Notes: generated from the letters alone by a model not told the origin. A DNA stretch of 64,000 nt from CAZODA01 sp964578485 (GCA_964578485.1 CAZODA010000006.1:50222-114221); one strand, 5' to 3'. Numbered from the stretch's first letter, positions 17,682 to 31,700 are shown. A program made the numbers and translations.

Positions 17682-18257
17682 TTATAAATCAATAATTAAA
17701 TCATTTAAAGGACGCTTGGGAACAAAATGAACTCCTTTTTCATTACGGTAATATTTTATTTTCCCTTCTTTTGCAGTTTCAATAACTACTTCCTCCTTAG
17801 GTTTACCTAGAGCTATAACCTGAATTATTTTAAAATGTTCAGGAATATTTAAGGCCCTCGCCAATACTAATCGTTCAACTGACCCTACAATGCAACCCCC
17901 TAAGCCCTTTTCAACAGCTCCCAACAAAATACTTTGTGCCGCAATTCCTTCATCACAAAAATAAATATCTGATATACGTTTGTCATTTAACATGACGAGA
18001 TAAGCTGAAGGACGTTCACCTTCGGCCGGACCGTCCCAATCTTTTAAATATCCGGCCCACGAGAGACAAGGAAATATTAAGGCGTTTTTTTTAGCTGTAT
18101 TGGAAATAATATACTTAATGGTTTGAGCATTACGGGCTGATGGTGACAAGCGCGCCAGATCAATTAATTCCATGAGAGTTTCGATAGACACAGCTTCGTT
18201 TTCATAAAAACGACGAACACTCCTGCTTTTTGTTATTAGTTCTTTTAAATAGCTCAT
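17682..18257 (-). CDS. Nitroreductase family FMN-dependent oxidoreductase
   Basis: 191 aa. The N-terminal motif RSVRRFYENEAV and LARLSPSARNAQTIKYI give the FMN-phosphate and ring contacts of the nitroreductase fold, and GLGGCIVGSVER is the second flavin motif. Members reduce nitroaromatics, quinones or flavins with NAD(P)H as homodimers in the cytoplasm; the physiological substrate cannot be predicted. The C-terminal YYRNEKGVHFVPKRPLNDLI is typical of a Bacteroidota/Firmicutes subgroup of short nitroreductases. It lies 177 bases from folE on the same strand, and a shared transcript is possible but not evident. Confidence 0.9.
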   Translation of the reverse strand: MSYLKELITKSRSVRRFYENEAVSIETLMELIDLARLSPSARNAQTIKYIISNTAKKNALIFPCLSWAGYLKDWDGPAEGERPSAYLVMLNDKRISDIYFCDEGIAAQSILLGAVEKGLGGCIVGSVERLVLARALNIPEHFKIIQVIALGKPKEEVVIETAKEGKIKYYRNEKGVHFVPKRPLNDLIIDL

Positions 18258-18717
18258 AAATTATTTTTTGATTGTTGATGATTACAGGCTAACAAATTTA
18301 GTAAAAAATTGCGTTCTTCGATGACTTAATTCTTTAATATACTAATCTGCTAATTATCACATCAACTAATCTGCTAATCTGCTAATTCGTTGTAATCGGT
18401 CAAAAACCCCTCAGTCCTTCGGACAGCTCCCCTTAAAAAGTGGAGCAGTTTTCTACCGAGCGATGCAATCCTACGGATTGCGATTAGCCAGGCTCCAGCT
18501 CAATCCTGCGGATTTCTACGACTTTAATATCTTCGCGGTCTTTGCGTGACCTAATCTTTGCGGTCTTTGCGTGAACCCAAAACTCACAACTCAAAACGGA
18601 TATATCATATAAGATAAAGACGCACGGCAGTGCGTCTCTACATTGTCAATCATTTTTACTGTTTAATGTTAATTGATAATTTTTCCTTGTTAATTGTTTA
18701 CTGATAACTGATAACTG
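18258..18717. repeat. Gene-free mosaic of short intergenic repeats
   Basis: There is no credible gene. It contains CTAATCTGCTAAT-type short repeats (~18341-18385) and a CCTTCGGAC/AGCTCCCCTT motif (~18412-18435). There is a perfect hairpin at 18465-18481 (GCAATCC-TAC-GGATTGC) and one at 18618-18637 (AGACGCAC-GGCA-GTGCGTCT). A 29-base segment at 18557-18585 is the reverse complement of 12150-12178 at 28 of 29 positions. ACTGATAACTGATAACTG repeats lie near 18697-18718. All resemble motifs in the 12131-12777 intergenic region, in opposite orientation. Confidence 0.65.
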
Positions 18718-18735
18718 AGATGCTTTGGGGACATT

Positions 18736-18770
18736 AAAAAAAAGCTGTCCTTGTGAGACAGCTTTTTTTT
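18736..18770 (-). terminator. Bidirectional intrinsic terminator downstream of sod
   Basis: A 14-bp stem (8 A:T pairs plus core AGCTGTC/GACAGCT without its first base pair repeated) with the 7-base loop CTTGTGA. Runs of eight A and eight T flank the core, so it should work on both strands; it lies 36 bases past the sod stop. Confidence 0.85.
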
Positions 18771-18805
18771 GTGATTTGATATAATGTTTTTATACTTTTT
18801 TAAAT

Positions 18806-19405
18806 TTAGGCCTTAAACCTGCGAGCAACCTCGTCCCAGTTAACTACATTCCAAAATGCAGCAATATAATCAGGACGGCGATTTTGATATTTAAGATAAT
18901 AGGCATGCTCCCAAACATCCAAACCTAATATTGGAGTTCCTTTAACTTCAGCAACATCCATAAGAGGATTGTCTTGATTAGGGGTCGAGCTGACAAGCAA
19001 CTTATCACCTTGTTTTACTAACCATGCCCATCCTGAACCAAACTGACCGGCTGCAGCACTTGCAAATTTCTCTTTGAAAGAATCGAAAGAACCAAAATCC
19101 TTTTCAATGGCAGAAAGTAAAGCTCCTGAAGGTGACCCGCCACCATTGGGACCTATAACTTTCCAGAAAAGACTGTGGTTGAAATGCCCACCACCATTGT
19201 TTCGTACCTTTGCTCCTAAAGTGGAAACCTCAGACATGATTTCTTCTATGCTTTTGGAAGCAGTAGCAGAACCTTCAATGGCTGCATTTAAATTGGCAAT
19301 GTAGGCTGCATGATGTTTGGTATGATGGATCTCCATAGTAGTAGCATCAATGTGAGGCTCTAATGCCTTGTAATCGTAATCTAATTTTGGTAATTCGAAA
19401 GCCAT
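18806..19405 (-). CDS. sodA: Superoxide dismutase, Mn-type sequence of the Fe/Mn family
   Basis: 199 aa; dismutates superoxide to hydrogen peroxide and oxygen in the cytoplasm. Metal ligands are H27 (MEIHHTKHH), H77 (GGGHFNHSLFW), D163 and H167 (LDVWEHAYYLKYQNRR). The second-shell glutamine sits at Q144 in TPNQDNPLM, as in manganese enzymes, and GGGH rather than AAQ precedes H77. These features favour Mn or cambialistic use over strict iron use, which sequence alone cannot settle. It is a single gene followed by its own terminator. The start ATG gives the standard MAFELPKLDY N-terminus with no extension. Confidence 0.96.
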   Translation of the reverse strand: MAFELPKLDYDYKALEPHIDATTMEIHHTKHHAAYIANLNAAIEGSATASKSIEEIMSEVSTLGAKVRNNGGGHFNHSLFWKVIGPNGGGSPSGALLSAIEKDFGSFDSFKEKFASAAAGQFGSGWAWLVKQGDKLLVSSTPNQDNPLMDVAEVKGTPILGLDVWEHAYYLKYQNRRPDYIAAFWNVVNWDEVARRFKA

Positions 19406-19784
19406 AATTTTGAATTTTTAAATATTTGACAATTTTAGTTTAATTTACTCATATAATAATTAAAAAACAAACAGATATATGAAATGTTCAATTGTTCCTT
19501 GTTCAACACTTAAATGAGTTATTTACTATTGTCAACTACTATTCTCAATATTTCCAATACCACTAATAAATTAACGGCTTTTCTAAACTTTTTCCTCATA
19601 ATGCTCGTATGAAAGATTATGATTAAGAAAAAATTTTATTAAACATAATTTTAAAGAGCATTTCCCAAAAGATATTAAGCAACTTAATATAATTCAAATT
19701 TCTGATGCTTGATTTATCTTATTGTTGTTAATGCCTCTATTAGTGGTTTTGAACTTGGGTCTTATAAATTTTACTGAATTTTAG
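19406..19784. other. Intergenic region between sod and the giant adhesin gene (divergent)
   Basis: AT-rich, with promoters expected for both flanking genes, but no full TAnnTTTG match was found on either strand. A 32-codon open frame at 19513 looks accidental. No repeat or hairpin stands out. Confidence 0.4.
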
Positions 19785-22700
19785 ATGAATTTTAAAAGTG
19801 TTTTTAAATTTCGATATTTTGTTGTCCTCCTGGTATTTCTTGTAGGATATTTAAATAGCTTTTCTCAAAGTGCCGGAGATATCCATCAATATGTTTGTAG
19901 AGGAGGAGAGCGACTTTTTAATTTAAGCGGAACTAATCCCGGCTACGTACGTTGGCGTGTGGAAAATAAAACACAGAACACTTTTGTTTACCATACAACA
20001 AATGAAGCATCATATACTTTTACTATGCCTGATTCAGGGGATGATGTTTTTGAAGTTTATGCCGAAACTCGTAACAGTCTATCATCCCCATGGCAGAAAG
20101 CAAATGGCAGTGTTGTAATGTATCCTTATGATATGCCCAATGCCTTTATTAATCCTTCAGGAGAGCATGAGTTTTCGGGTAGCCAAACTTTAAATGGACA
20201 ATTAGATGGATCTGTACCTATTTCCATAACACCAATTAAACCTTTGGAATTAAAATATGAATGGCGACGCGATGGAGAACTTGAAGAAGAAGGAAGTGGG
20301 CATTTCAATACATACTATGCTTCACAAAATGGCTATTATACTTTTAAGGTTTATGATGTTAATGAGCGGGTGTCGGGTTGTTCTTCTACTTCAGCTGCTA
20401 CCCTTTTAGTAAACAATTCAACGGAAAACTTTCCTGTTTGTGAAGGAAGCTTTATAAAAGGAGACATGCTTCTTGATTTATTTAATCTTGATCAAGAAGA
20501 AAAAACAGGAGGTGAATGGACAGTAACTGATGGATTGACTTTTTCTGATACAAAGAATTCAAATTCTGTTATAAGTGGTTTTGTACAAGGAAATAATTAT
20601 AGTATAAAATGGCAAAAAGATCCAAGACGCAGTTACTCCTTTAATCTTAATGCTGGAGTTGGTCAACTTATAGGACTTAGAAACGAATCAGGTAGCACTT
20701 CGGCTGTGATATTATGTGATGATGATCATGCCTTTTCTGTTGTGCCGGCTGGTGACAGTCATACTTTTGCATATAGAAAATCTTCCGGTAAAAGTATTGT
20801 ACTCGTTGAAAACACTTCTGCATCAACTTATACTTTTATACCTCCTCAAGCGGGCGAAGTTTATGAGATTTATGCCATAGTAAAGAGGGCTGATTGTTTT
20901 TATGAAACAAACACAATAGAGATATCCAAAGATGAGGATATTGAAATTCGTGTAGAAGGTGATCATTCTATTTGTGAGGGTAATCATAATTTCAGGTTTA
21001 AAGTGGTGCCCTACGACTCTTATTATTCATATTCGTGGGAAAAAGACGGAATGGAAATTGCTACAGGTGAATATGTAGATGTTTCCACTAATGGAGAAGG
21101 TAATTATACTGTTACTATCACTGGTTGTGGTGACGTAGAATATACATCAGAACCTGTTGAGGTGGCTGATTATTCTTTATCGGCTGCTATAAATTCAAGT
21201 TCCGGTTTAACTTTATGCAACAGCAGTTCTTCTGTTCTTCTTAATGGAAGTTCTTCTTCTTATAAAAATTTGAATTACCGATGGTTGTACAATAATGATG
21301 AGATTTTAGGTGAAGGGTCCGGTTTATCGCCATGGAATGCTGAAAAACCCGGGATGTATGAATTCATGGTGATTGAAGAAGGAAATCCCTTATGCTATGC
21401 TGTTTCTAATCAGGTAAATATTGAGCAAGTAGATATTTCACTTAGGGGGTTTTATGCAAACGGTGCTACATCCTTTTGCGGACATACAATGGCTTCTGTT
21501 ACTTTAGAAGCTGCATTAAAGGGCTCATCCGATAAAATTACTGTAGTTATTACTAATTTAGCAAACAATACTTCTCAAATAGTGGTGTTAAATAGTGAGG
21601 AGGCTGCGACTATCGATTTAGGGTTAATAAGTGCTTCTACTACTTTTAAAATCACTTCTGTTTCAGCTGCAGGTTGTTCTTTGCCTCCATCGGAAATCAA
21701 TCTGATACCGGAAATCTCTTATGTCAGGGATGCTAATCCCTTAGTTTTCAATATTACCGGTGACAATGAATGTGGTTTTGGAACTATCGGACTACTATCT
21801 TCAGAGGTAGGAGTTGATTATTTCCTTTATAAAGATGGGGAATATGCCGAAAAGAAAGTTTTGGGAGCAGGTAACCAGTTTAGTTTTGCAGAATCGGTTC
21901 CACATGGAATTTATACCGTAAAGGCAGAAAAAAGCGGATGTGAGAACCTGATAGATATGAGCGGTGAAATTACAATTTATGAAGAACCTCTAACAAATCA
22001 GGATATTATATTTACAGGTGGAGGTTGTTCCGGTAATTCACATACATTTAGAATTGAAAATGCAGAATCTGATGTAAAATATTCTCTTTATAGGGATGGT
22101 GTAAAACACTTATCTCTCGGAAATTCCAATATTATCGAATTTGCTGGTATCACAGAGCCTGGAATTTATACTGTTTATGCTACAAGAGGTAGCTGTAATA
22201 AAAAATTTGATGGGGATTTCAAAATTAGTAAAAGTCCCGATCAGCAAGTGATAGTTGATGCTAGGGGTTGTGAAGGAACACCTTTATCTATTCGACTTGA
22301 AAATTCAGAAGTTGATTTTCATTATTATGTTAATGATGAGCCTGACGGAACAGGCAATAGAATAAGGATTTCACCAGGTGATGGGGGACCGATATCTTTT
22401 GATGGAATTTCTGATGCAGGAATTTATTCAATTGAGGCAGTTAATCCCGGAACCGGATGTGAACTTATTTTTGATGAAAATATTGTGGTACATCCCAAAC
22501 CAGATTTGACCTATACTCTTTCAACAGTTAGTGATCCCGTTTGTGGAAATTCAAATCATACTTTTACTTTATCAAACTCACAAAGTGGAATCAAGTATAG
22601 ATTATATAGAGATAACTATGATTTAAAGGTGGATGAGAAAGAAAGTAGTACAGGAGGTCCTATAAGCTTTTACCCCCAGCCAGTTGTAGGCAAATATTTT

Positions 22701-25700
22701 GTAACAGCCGATAATAATGGTTGTGAATATAAAATGGAGGATGAAGGATTAACAATTAATCCTGTACCAACAAAATTAGAGCTTATAGGAGCTAATGTTT
22801 GTGATGGAGAAACTGTAGTAATTTCTATTGCCAATCCGCAACCGGGTGTTCGATATGAACTTTTACAGGATGGAAGTGAATATCAAGCATCATCATATAG
22901 TGGCCCAAGTGGTGAAATTACATGGAGTGGACCGTTTCAGACAGGGATTTATACTGTTAGAGGTAATATAGAAGGCTGCATCACTAATATGGATGGAGAT
23001 GTTCGTGTTAACGCCTTGCCATCTAATGTTTCAATTAATGGCTTAGCATCTGATTATTGCGAAGGAACAGGCAACGTTTCGTTTAGTGGATATCCAATAA
23101 CAGGAGGAAAAGAATGGATTGTGAAAGAATTTGAACCGATACCCGGCTGGTTTTATGATGGTGGCAATCATACTGCTTCAATTGATGTTGATGGTGCTTT
23201 AGGTGCATCAGGTCCCGGATCATATACGATAATTTATAAATATACTGACCCTGATAACGGATGTATCAATACTGCTTCACAAGTTGTTAATTTCCATCCC
23301 GATATTAATGATGATCTCAATTTTAAATATCGCTTTAGTGGTAGTTCACCATGGGAAAGTTTTGATAGTGCTACCCCCTTAATCCTTTGTCAGGATATGG
23401 ATCCAATAGATTTGCAGGCAGTGTTTCAAGATGGTAATCTTATTGATGACGGATATTTCTATTCTTTAAGTAGTGGATTGGTAAACACAGGAAATGGCAG
23501 AGCAACATTTAATCCGGATATTGCCGGTGTGGGTTTGCACAATATTCAATATACCTATACAGATGCTAATGGTTGCAGCGGTTCTGTAAATTACCAAATT
23601 CAGGTAGGGGTAGAACTGGAATTCATTAACCTTGATGCCTTATATTGTATTGATGATCCTGAGTTTACTATTAGCGCTCAAGCTCTCGATCCTTCTTCAC
23701 CTCCCGGAGGTAAATTATCTTTGTTCAAAGAAGATAACCCTGATTTTGTTATATCAGATGATCAAACATCAGTTCCAAATCCAGTTAGTCCGTCTTTAGA
23801 TATTAATCCATCAAGTATTGGTCCGGGCACTTATACTTTTGAATACATATATGAAACCGGTAGTGATGATAATTATTGTGCAAATATTATAACAAAAAAG
23901 GTTGTAATTCCTGAAAATCTTGCAGCTGACTTTGTTACTGAATCGGGTGCTACCCAGTTTTGTGAAAATCAAATCAGCGTAAAATTAATCCCTGTCCAGC
24001 CCGGAGGGAAATTTACAGGACAGGGAGTTTCTGCTAATGTTTTCAGTCCTTCAGTTGCAGGTTCGGGAGCTCATGAAATTACTTATACAATTAATACAGC
24101 CGGATGCTTCGAATCATATACAACTACTTTGACTGTTGTTGAATTGCCTGAAATCTTTATTAGTGGACTTGATCAAGAATATTGTGAAAATGAAGAAGCC
24201 TTTACCATAGAATCAAATTTAGACGATGGCGATTTAGGTATAATAACATTTAGTTCAACTTATAATGGCCTTGGTATATCTCCAATTACAGATAATGGAG
24301 ATGGAACAGCAATTTTTGATCCCTCAAAAGTTGGAGTCGGAATTTATGATGTTAGGATGAAATATGTGGATCCTGTTTCCGGATGTGTTGCAGAAGTAAC
24401 ACAAAGAGTGGAATTATTTGCTGTTACTTATGTTAATTTTGATGACAACCAGCCGGGTGACAGCTTCGAATATTGCCAAAATATCGGGGAAGTATTATTT
24501 TCTGCCAATTTAGGAAGCGGAGCAACAGGAAGTGGGGTTTTTGCGTTATCCGGTGGCTCAGCTTCAGCCTTAGATAATCATGGAAACAATACAGCTACTT
24601 TAGATCCTGCCTTATTAGTACCGGGCAATTATAAAATAAGCTTTTTATATCAAAATGCTAATGGCTGTACCTCTTTTAGAGAAAAAGAATTAGTTGTTTA
24701 TAGCTCTCCAACTGTTTATGAAGTTCAGGGAGGTGGTGCCTACTGTATTAATGGTTCGGGAGTGGATGTTTCTTTGAGTGGTTCACAAACGATTGTGAAT
24801 TACGAGTTATTGTTGGAAGGCTTGCCTTTTAACCCTCCAATAACTATGGATGGATCAGGTGGTTCTATTGAATTTTCGGGACTTACAACCGAAGGGACCT
24901 ATACCATTAATGCAATAAATAAAACTTCCGGCTGTGAGTCTCTGATGAATGGAGCTGTAACAGTAAAAATTAATGAGCTGTCTTTGCTTGTCCAAAACAT
25001 ACAAAATGTTTTATGTAAGGGAGCTAGTGATGGTGAAATTCAGCTTGTTGCTTCAGGTGGTTCTGCTCCCTACACTTACACTTTATATGACTTTAGTGGA
25101 AGTAACATTATAGATGCAAATAATACAGGAAATTTCAACAATTTAGGCGAGGGTACTTATTATGTTGAGGTGGAGGATGCTATAGACTGTAAGATAAGCG
25201 CACTGAAAAAGGTGAAAATAACAGAACCTTCAACTCTTATTTCTGTTGTTGCATCATCTTCTCCTGTTGGATGTATGCCTTGCACTGTCGGATTTGATTG
25301 TGAAGGCTCTGCCACTCTATCAGTTAGTGGAGGTAGTCCTTATTCTGATTTAATAAGTTTCCCAACAGCTTATGATATAGAATGGCGTGATTCCGGAAAT
25401 ATTATTATAGGAAATGGTTTGTCCATTACAAACAAGCCTGCCGGAGAGTACCACTACCTTGTGAAAGATGCCAATGGTTGTGAGGCTGATGGTAGCATTG
25501 AAATTGAATCTTTAGATCCGATAATTGTTACTGTTGATGGATATGATGATGTTTCTTGTTTTGGTGATAATACAGGACAATTTCATGTAAGTGCCACCGA
25601 TGGAGATGCAAATGCCGAATATGAGTTTTCTAAGGATGGAGTTTCTTGGCATGCTGCAAATAGTGGTGCTGATGCCATGATATTTGCAAATTTATATGCC

Positions 25701-28700
25701 GGTACTTATACTGCTTATGTAAGAGATAAATCTTACCCAAGATGCATAGCAACATCAGATCCTATTGTTATTCATCAACCGGCTGAATTGACCCTTGCTC
25801 TTCATTCAAAAGATAATGTTACTTGTTATGGCGGCAATAATGGTGAGATTAGTGTAATGGCTCAGGGTGGCGAAGGTTCTTACGAATATTCTATTGATAA
25901 TGGAGCATCATGGCAGACGTCCAATGAGTTCGAGAATCTTAGTGCAGGAACTTATAATATCTTTGTTCGTGATGACAATGCTTGTGTTTCTCAACTGTCG
26001 ATTGTTAGTATTTCTCAACCTGAAAAACTACAAGTGTTTGTAGAAGATAAAGAAAATAGTTCTTGCTTTGATACTGATGATGGACGGATAAAAGCAAAAG
26101 CTACAGGAGGTTCAGGAAACTATTCATATTCTTTAGATGGATCTGCTTGGCAAACAAACGATTTATTTGAAAATCTTGAGGCAGACATTTATCAGCTTAG
26201 AGTTCGCGATGTAAATGATATTGCATGTATTAGTTCTATCATAAATGTTGATATTGATGAACCTGCAGAGCTTGAGCTTATCGAAGATCTTAATTCTCAT
26301 AAGGATGTTGATTGTCACGGTGGCAATAATGGGTCCTTCAGGGTAACAGCAAGTGGAGGATCGGGATCTTATGAGTTTTCACTTGATAATAGTACTTGGC
26401 TTAGCAACAATACAGCTTATTATGTTTTTTCCAATCTTGAGGCCGGAGATTATAGTGTTTGGGTTAGAGAACAAGGAAATATTTCTTGTAGCTCTGAAAT
26501 TGATAATCCAATTAGCATCACAGAACCCGATAAAGTTCTTAGTATTACTGGCGCAGTCCTTAATAATATAGAATGTTATGGTGAGCATAGCGGAAGTATT
26601 ACTCTTACTGTTGAAGGAGGGAATGATGCTTCACCATATTCTTATAAATGGTGGCGACAATTAAGTAGTGGAGAATGGAGTTTGCTTGGTGCTGCAAATA
26701 ACGGAATAACAGCATCACCGGACAATCTTCAGGCAGGAACATACAGGGTAAATGTGAGTGACATAAAAGGCTGTAGTGTAGAAGAAACTTATGTTTTAAC
26801 ACAGCCTGTTTCAGAATTGGAAGTAAATCTGATTTCGGTGCAGCATGTAACAGCCAATGGAGGCAATAATGGGACCTTGTCAATTGGAATTTCAGGAGGT
26901 ACAGGAGGATATGACATTGTTTGGAGTGGTATAGATGCCAATAATAATTCTATCGGAGGTTTGCCTGCAAATCAGACCGATTTAAGCAACTTGATAGCAG
27001 GTGTTTATACTGCAACTGTTAGCGACGCGAATAATTGTGCCAAGTCTTTGGAGATTGAAATACTTGAACCCGGACATCCTTTGCAAATACATGTCGAAGA
27101 CTTGGTTCATCCTTTATGCTTTAATGATAATACAGGAGTTTTAGAATTACGAGCTACAGGAGGAACTTATCCTTATGTTCTTACATTAACATCTTCATCA
27201 GGGATAGAGATCAGTCCATCATTAGTCGGGAACATTTATAATTTTAGCGGCTTGCAGGCAGGATATTATCATGCCCTTCTTGTTGATTCAAATAATGAAA
27301 GTGAAACTATATCCAATATTGAAATCATTGAGCCTCATGGATTAAAACTACATATTAATCATCCTGTTAAGGATGCCTCATGCTTTGGAACTGAAGATGG
27401 TCAGGTAGTATTTAATGCTTCAGGAGGAACTCCCGAATATAAATTTACCTTGTTCCCCGATAAGGGTCCTTCTAAAATTTTAACTGCTCTTGATGATGCA
27501 AATCAGGATTTTGATAATTTAAAAGCCGACAGATATCTCTTAATGGTGGAAGATAATAATGCATGCTTATCTTCTGTAGAAGAGTTTTTTGTGCAGCAAC
27601 CTGATGAGATTAAAATAACTGGAGTCTCTCAAGACATCACTTGCTTTGGTGCCAATGATGGTTCTATTGATGTGGAAATTACCGGTGGACGCGGTAATGT
27701 TCCATATTATTATAATTGGTATGAAATAAATCAGCCGACAATTTCCGTAGGAGGTGCATCTTCGGTAAGTTCATTGCCTGCCGGTGCCTATCAGTTGGAA
27801 ATTATCGAAATGGAAGCCACTTCATGTGCGGCCTTGTCTGATGTTTTTGTTATTGCAGAACCTTCGGAAATAATTGTTGCAGTTGACGTTTTCGATGTTA
27901 ATACATGTAAGGGAGATAACTCCGGACGCTTAGTGCTTAATATAACAGGGGGAGTCCCACCTTATGTAGTAGATTACGGGTCGGGCTCTGTTGTTGGGCA
28001 GGGACCATCGATTTATATTGAAAATTTAATTGCAGGAAACTATAATCTGAAGATAATAGATAATAATGGCAGCGGTTGTGAAATCAATGTTTCCGATAAT
28101 ATTATATCTGAGCCTTCCGAGTCGGTGACACTCCTTTCTCTCAACTATAATATTGATTGTGATGAAAATCAGATAAATTCCGGATCTGTTGCTTTTGAAG
28201 TTGCAGGAGGTATCATAGCTAATGGTTATGATGTAGTGCTCAAAAATTTAACAGAACCGGCAAAGCCTCCTTTTGGTATGACTATTTTGCCCGGTGAGAT
28301 ACAACCCGCCATTATAGATAATTTACAAGAAGGACAATATGAGCTTTCTATTCAAAATCGAAATATTGCAATAAGCAATGCCTGTCCTGCAATAGTTGAA
28401 AACTTTGAACTTAATCATATAAAAATAACAGGAGATATAAGTGATGCTGTTTGTGCAGGTGCTAATAATGGTGCTGTTAATATTGATATTTCAGGAGGAG
28501 TTGGACCTTTTACCTATAATTGGTTTAAAGATGGTGAGGCGTTTTCTGATGAACAGAATCTTAGTGGATTGAGTGCAGGAACTTATATTTTGGATTTATA
28601 TGATGAGGGCCGTAATTGTACTGTTTCAGAATCTTTTGTAGTACAAGATGGTAAAACATTGGTAGTGGAAGCTTCTGTAACTCCGGTTTCATGTTATGGA

Positions 28701-31700
28701 GGCACTAATGGTGCTATTATTATAAATAATGTAAAAGATGCCACACCACCGCTGCAATATTATTGGGATGGAGTGTTGGGTAATGAATCCTTGACAGATT
28801 TATCGGCAGGAAATTATGAGTTACGCGTTGTTGACGGTGATGGATGTGAATATGTTCGTTCATTTAATGTAAGCCAACCAACTGCCATTGATTTTGATCT
28901 TTCTACTCGCTTGATTGATTGTGAGCCCTACAACAGGGTTATTGAAATAGAAAACCTTAATGGAGGCAATACTCCTTATTCAATAATATGGAGCGGACCG
29001 GGAAGCTTTTCCGTAGCAGGGGACAAAATGTCTGTTTCGGAAATTACAAAAGCAGGCACCTATAAAGTGATGGTTCGTGATCATAATGCTTGTGAAACTG
29101 AGCAATTTATTTCTGTCCCCGGTAAAATGGATCTTTCAGCCAAGGTCAGCCATATTAATTGCTTTGGTGGAGATGGAGGTATGATAGATCTGATAGTGTC
29201 AGGTGGCAGTGGAAATTATTTGTATGTTTGGTCTGAAGTTGGAAATGGATTTGTTGCTTCTTCGCAGGATTTAGATGGATTAAGCGCAGGTGTTTACAAG
29301 GTAATTGTTAGTGATCTAAATCAGATATGCGAAAATGATGCAGCAACTTATATTGAAGAGTTACAGCTTACAGTTTCAGAACCTGATCCTATTCAAATCA
29401 GTTATATAATACAACATCCTGAGTGCTCGGGTGATAATGGTGGAATTATTGAAATTACTGATATTACCGGAGGTACGGGAGCCTATACTTTAACTTGGGC
29501 GCCTGCATCAGCACAGGGAATTATTCAGGGACTCTTGCTGCAAAATAACTTAGAAGGTGGCGAATATACTCTTACTATAAGAGATGAGAATAATTGTCCC
29601 TTTATTCATAATTTTATAATAAACGAACCTGATCCTCTTTCTTTTGATTTGGATATCAGCGATAGCGATTGTGATGGTAATAACAGAGTTGAAATTACTA
29701 ATCCTGAGGGAGGAAGTGGAATATATCGCTTTATATGGGCAGGGCCGGGAATTGATGCCGGATTTGAGGGTATGCTTCAAGAAAACCTCCCCGGTGGCGA
29801 TTATAATATCATTATGATGGATGAAGGAGTGGCAGGATCCTGTTATATTACCAAGTCCTTTTCATTGATTAAACCTTTACAGGTTTCGTGGCAGATTACA
29901 GGTGAATCTTGCCCCGGCCGACAAGATGGAGCTATTGAGCTTGCTGTTGTTGGTGGCTTGGCTCCTTATTCCTACGAATGGGAAAGTATTGATGGCGGCC
30001 CGGTTGAATCCACAAATAGAGATCAGGCAGGTTTAAGGGCCGGAACTTATCAAGTTGTGGTGAGGGATGCCCGTGATTGTGAACTTCAATATGATATTGA
30101 AATTGATCAATTAAATAAAATTGAATTGGGTGCTGCCCTTAGTCATGTAAAATGTAAAGGTGAACTTACCGGTGCTATTAACCTAACAGTAAGTGGTGGA
30201 TCTGGAAATTATAGTTACTCATGGAGTAATGGAAGCGATACTGAAGATTTGACAGGACTTGGTGCAGGAATTTATACGGTTGAAGTTACAGACCTTACTT
30301 TAGGATGCCTGACTTCGGCAACCTATACTATAAATGAGCCTGAAAATGTGTTGTCGGTAAATGCCGATATTACCCATGTAAGATGCAAAGGAATGGCTTC
30401 AGGAGCTATTGATATTGAAGTAAATGGAGGAACAGCGCCTTATACTTATCAATGGTCATCAACTTCCAATGAAAATGTGATAATTGGTTCACAAAATCAG
30501 TATGATTTGAGGGCCGGTATTTATGAGTTGCGTATCACTGATGATGCTTCCTGCGTTGGCCATTTTGGTCCTTATGAGGTTGAAGAACCTGTATTGGAGC
30601 TTGAGATCGGTTTAGTAGATGTGGCTCATGTGTCTGTTGTCGGTGGTGATAATGGGTTTATTGAAACTGTTGTTAGCGGCGGAGTTCATCAATATAACTA
30701 TTATTGGGAGCTATGGAATGAACTTTCTGATGATTGGGAAAGCCTGCCGGGAAGTAATTACAAAAAAGAACAGTTAGTGGCAGGTTTATACAGAATAACC
30801 GTAATAGACGGAAATGACTGCCAAGCCTCATTGATACAGCGTATTACTGAGCCTGATGCCCTGCTTACCATTGATTTGCAGATCGATCATTCAGGTCCTT
30901 GCCACGGTGCAGCTAATGGATCAGCTGATATTCAAGTTAGTGGTGGAACCCCGATGATGCGCGAAGGCTTAGTTGGTTATTTGATCGATATCAAGGGTCC
31001 CGAAATGGATAATCTACATTATTCAACTGCCTTTACTTTAAACAATTTGTTGGCAGGTGATTATGTAATATCAGTTACTGATTCTCTTGGTGTTGTTGAA
31101 GAAACTTCCTTCACAATTAATGAGCCTGATCTGATGTTGATTGATGCCGAAATAGTTAATCATGTTACTTGTTATGGTGGGGCAGATGCTTCGGTTAAAG
31201 TAGCAGTTTCGGAAGGTTCTCCAAATACTGTACCCGGTGGTTATTATTATCAGATACAACTAATTGGTAGTGGTATAAATAGAGTTGTTACTACTAATGA
31301 TGAATATATTTTTGAGGATCTTCCAGAAGGAGCATATACTATTCGCGTGTGGGATGATTATAATGGAGATGGCTTGTTCGATATAAATTACGATTGTATG
31401 CATATCGAATACCTGACAATAAATCAGCCGGAGGCATATGTAGTGTTGAGTGTTGTTACAGGTGATGAGGTTCTTTGTGAAGGTATGCTTCCTCAATTGC
31501 AGCTTATTATAAGTAATTGGGATGTGGCGGCTTATCCTTTAAAAGTTATGCTAAATGACGGTACTGAAGTAACTGTTGATCATTCGCCTTATTTGTTTGT
31601 GCCTCACGTAATCCCGGAAAAAGGACAAAGAGAATATGAAATTACAAGTGTTATAAATATAAACACAGATTGTAGTGCCGGTACTTTCGAGGGTAAAGCT

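Noticed and set aside
19513..19611. 32-codon open frame upstream of the giant adhesin
   Set aside because: Hydrophobic, AT-driven codon content, no promoter or conserved motif; most likely accidental.
24978..31430. Recent gene conversion or slippage in the SprB repeats
   Set aside because: Units are clearly diverged at both protein and DNA level by eye; no near-identical neighbouring copies were seen.
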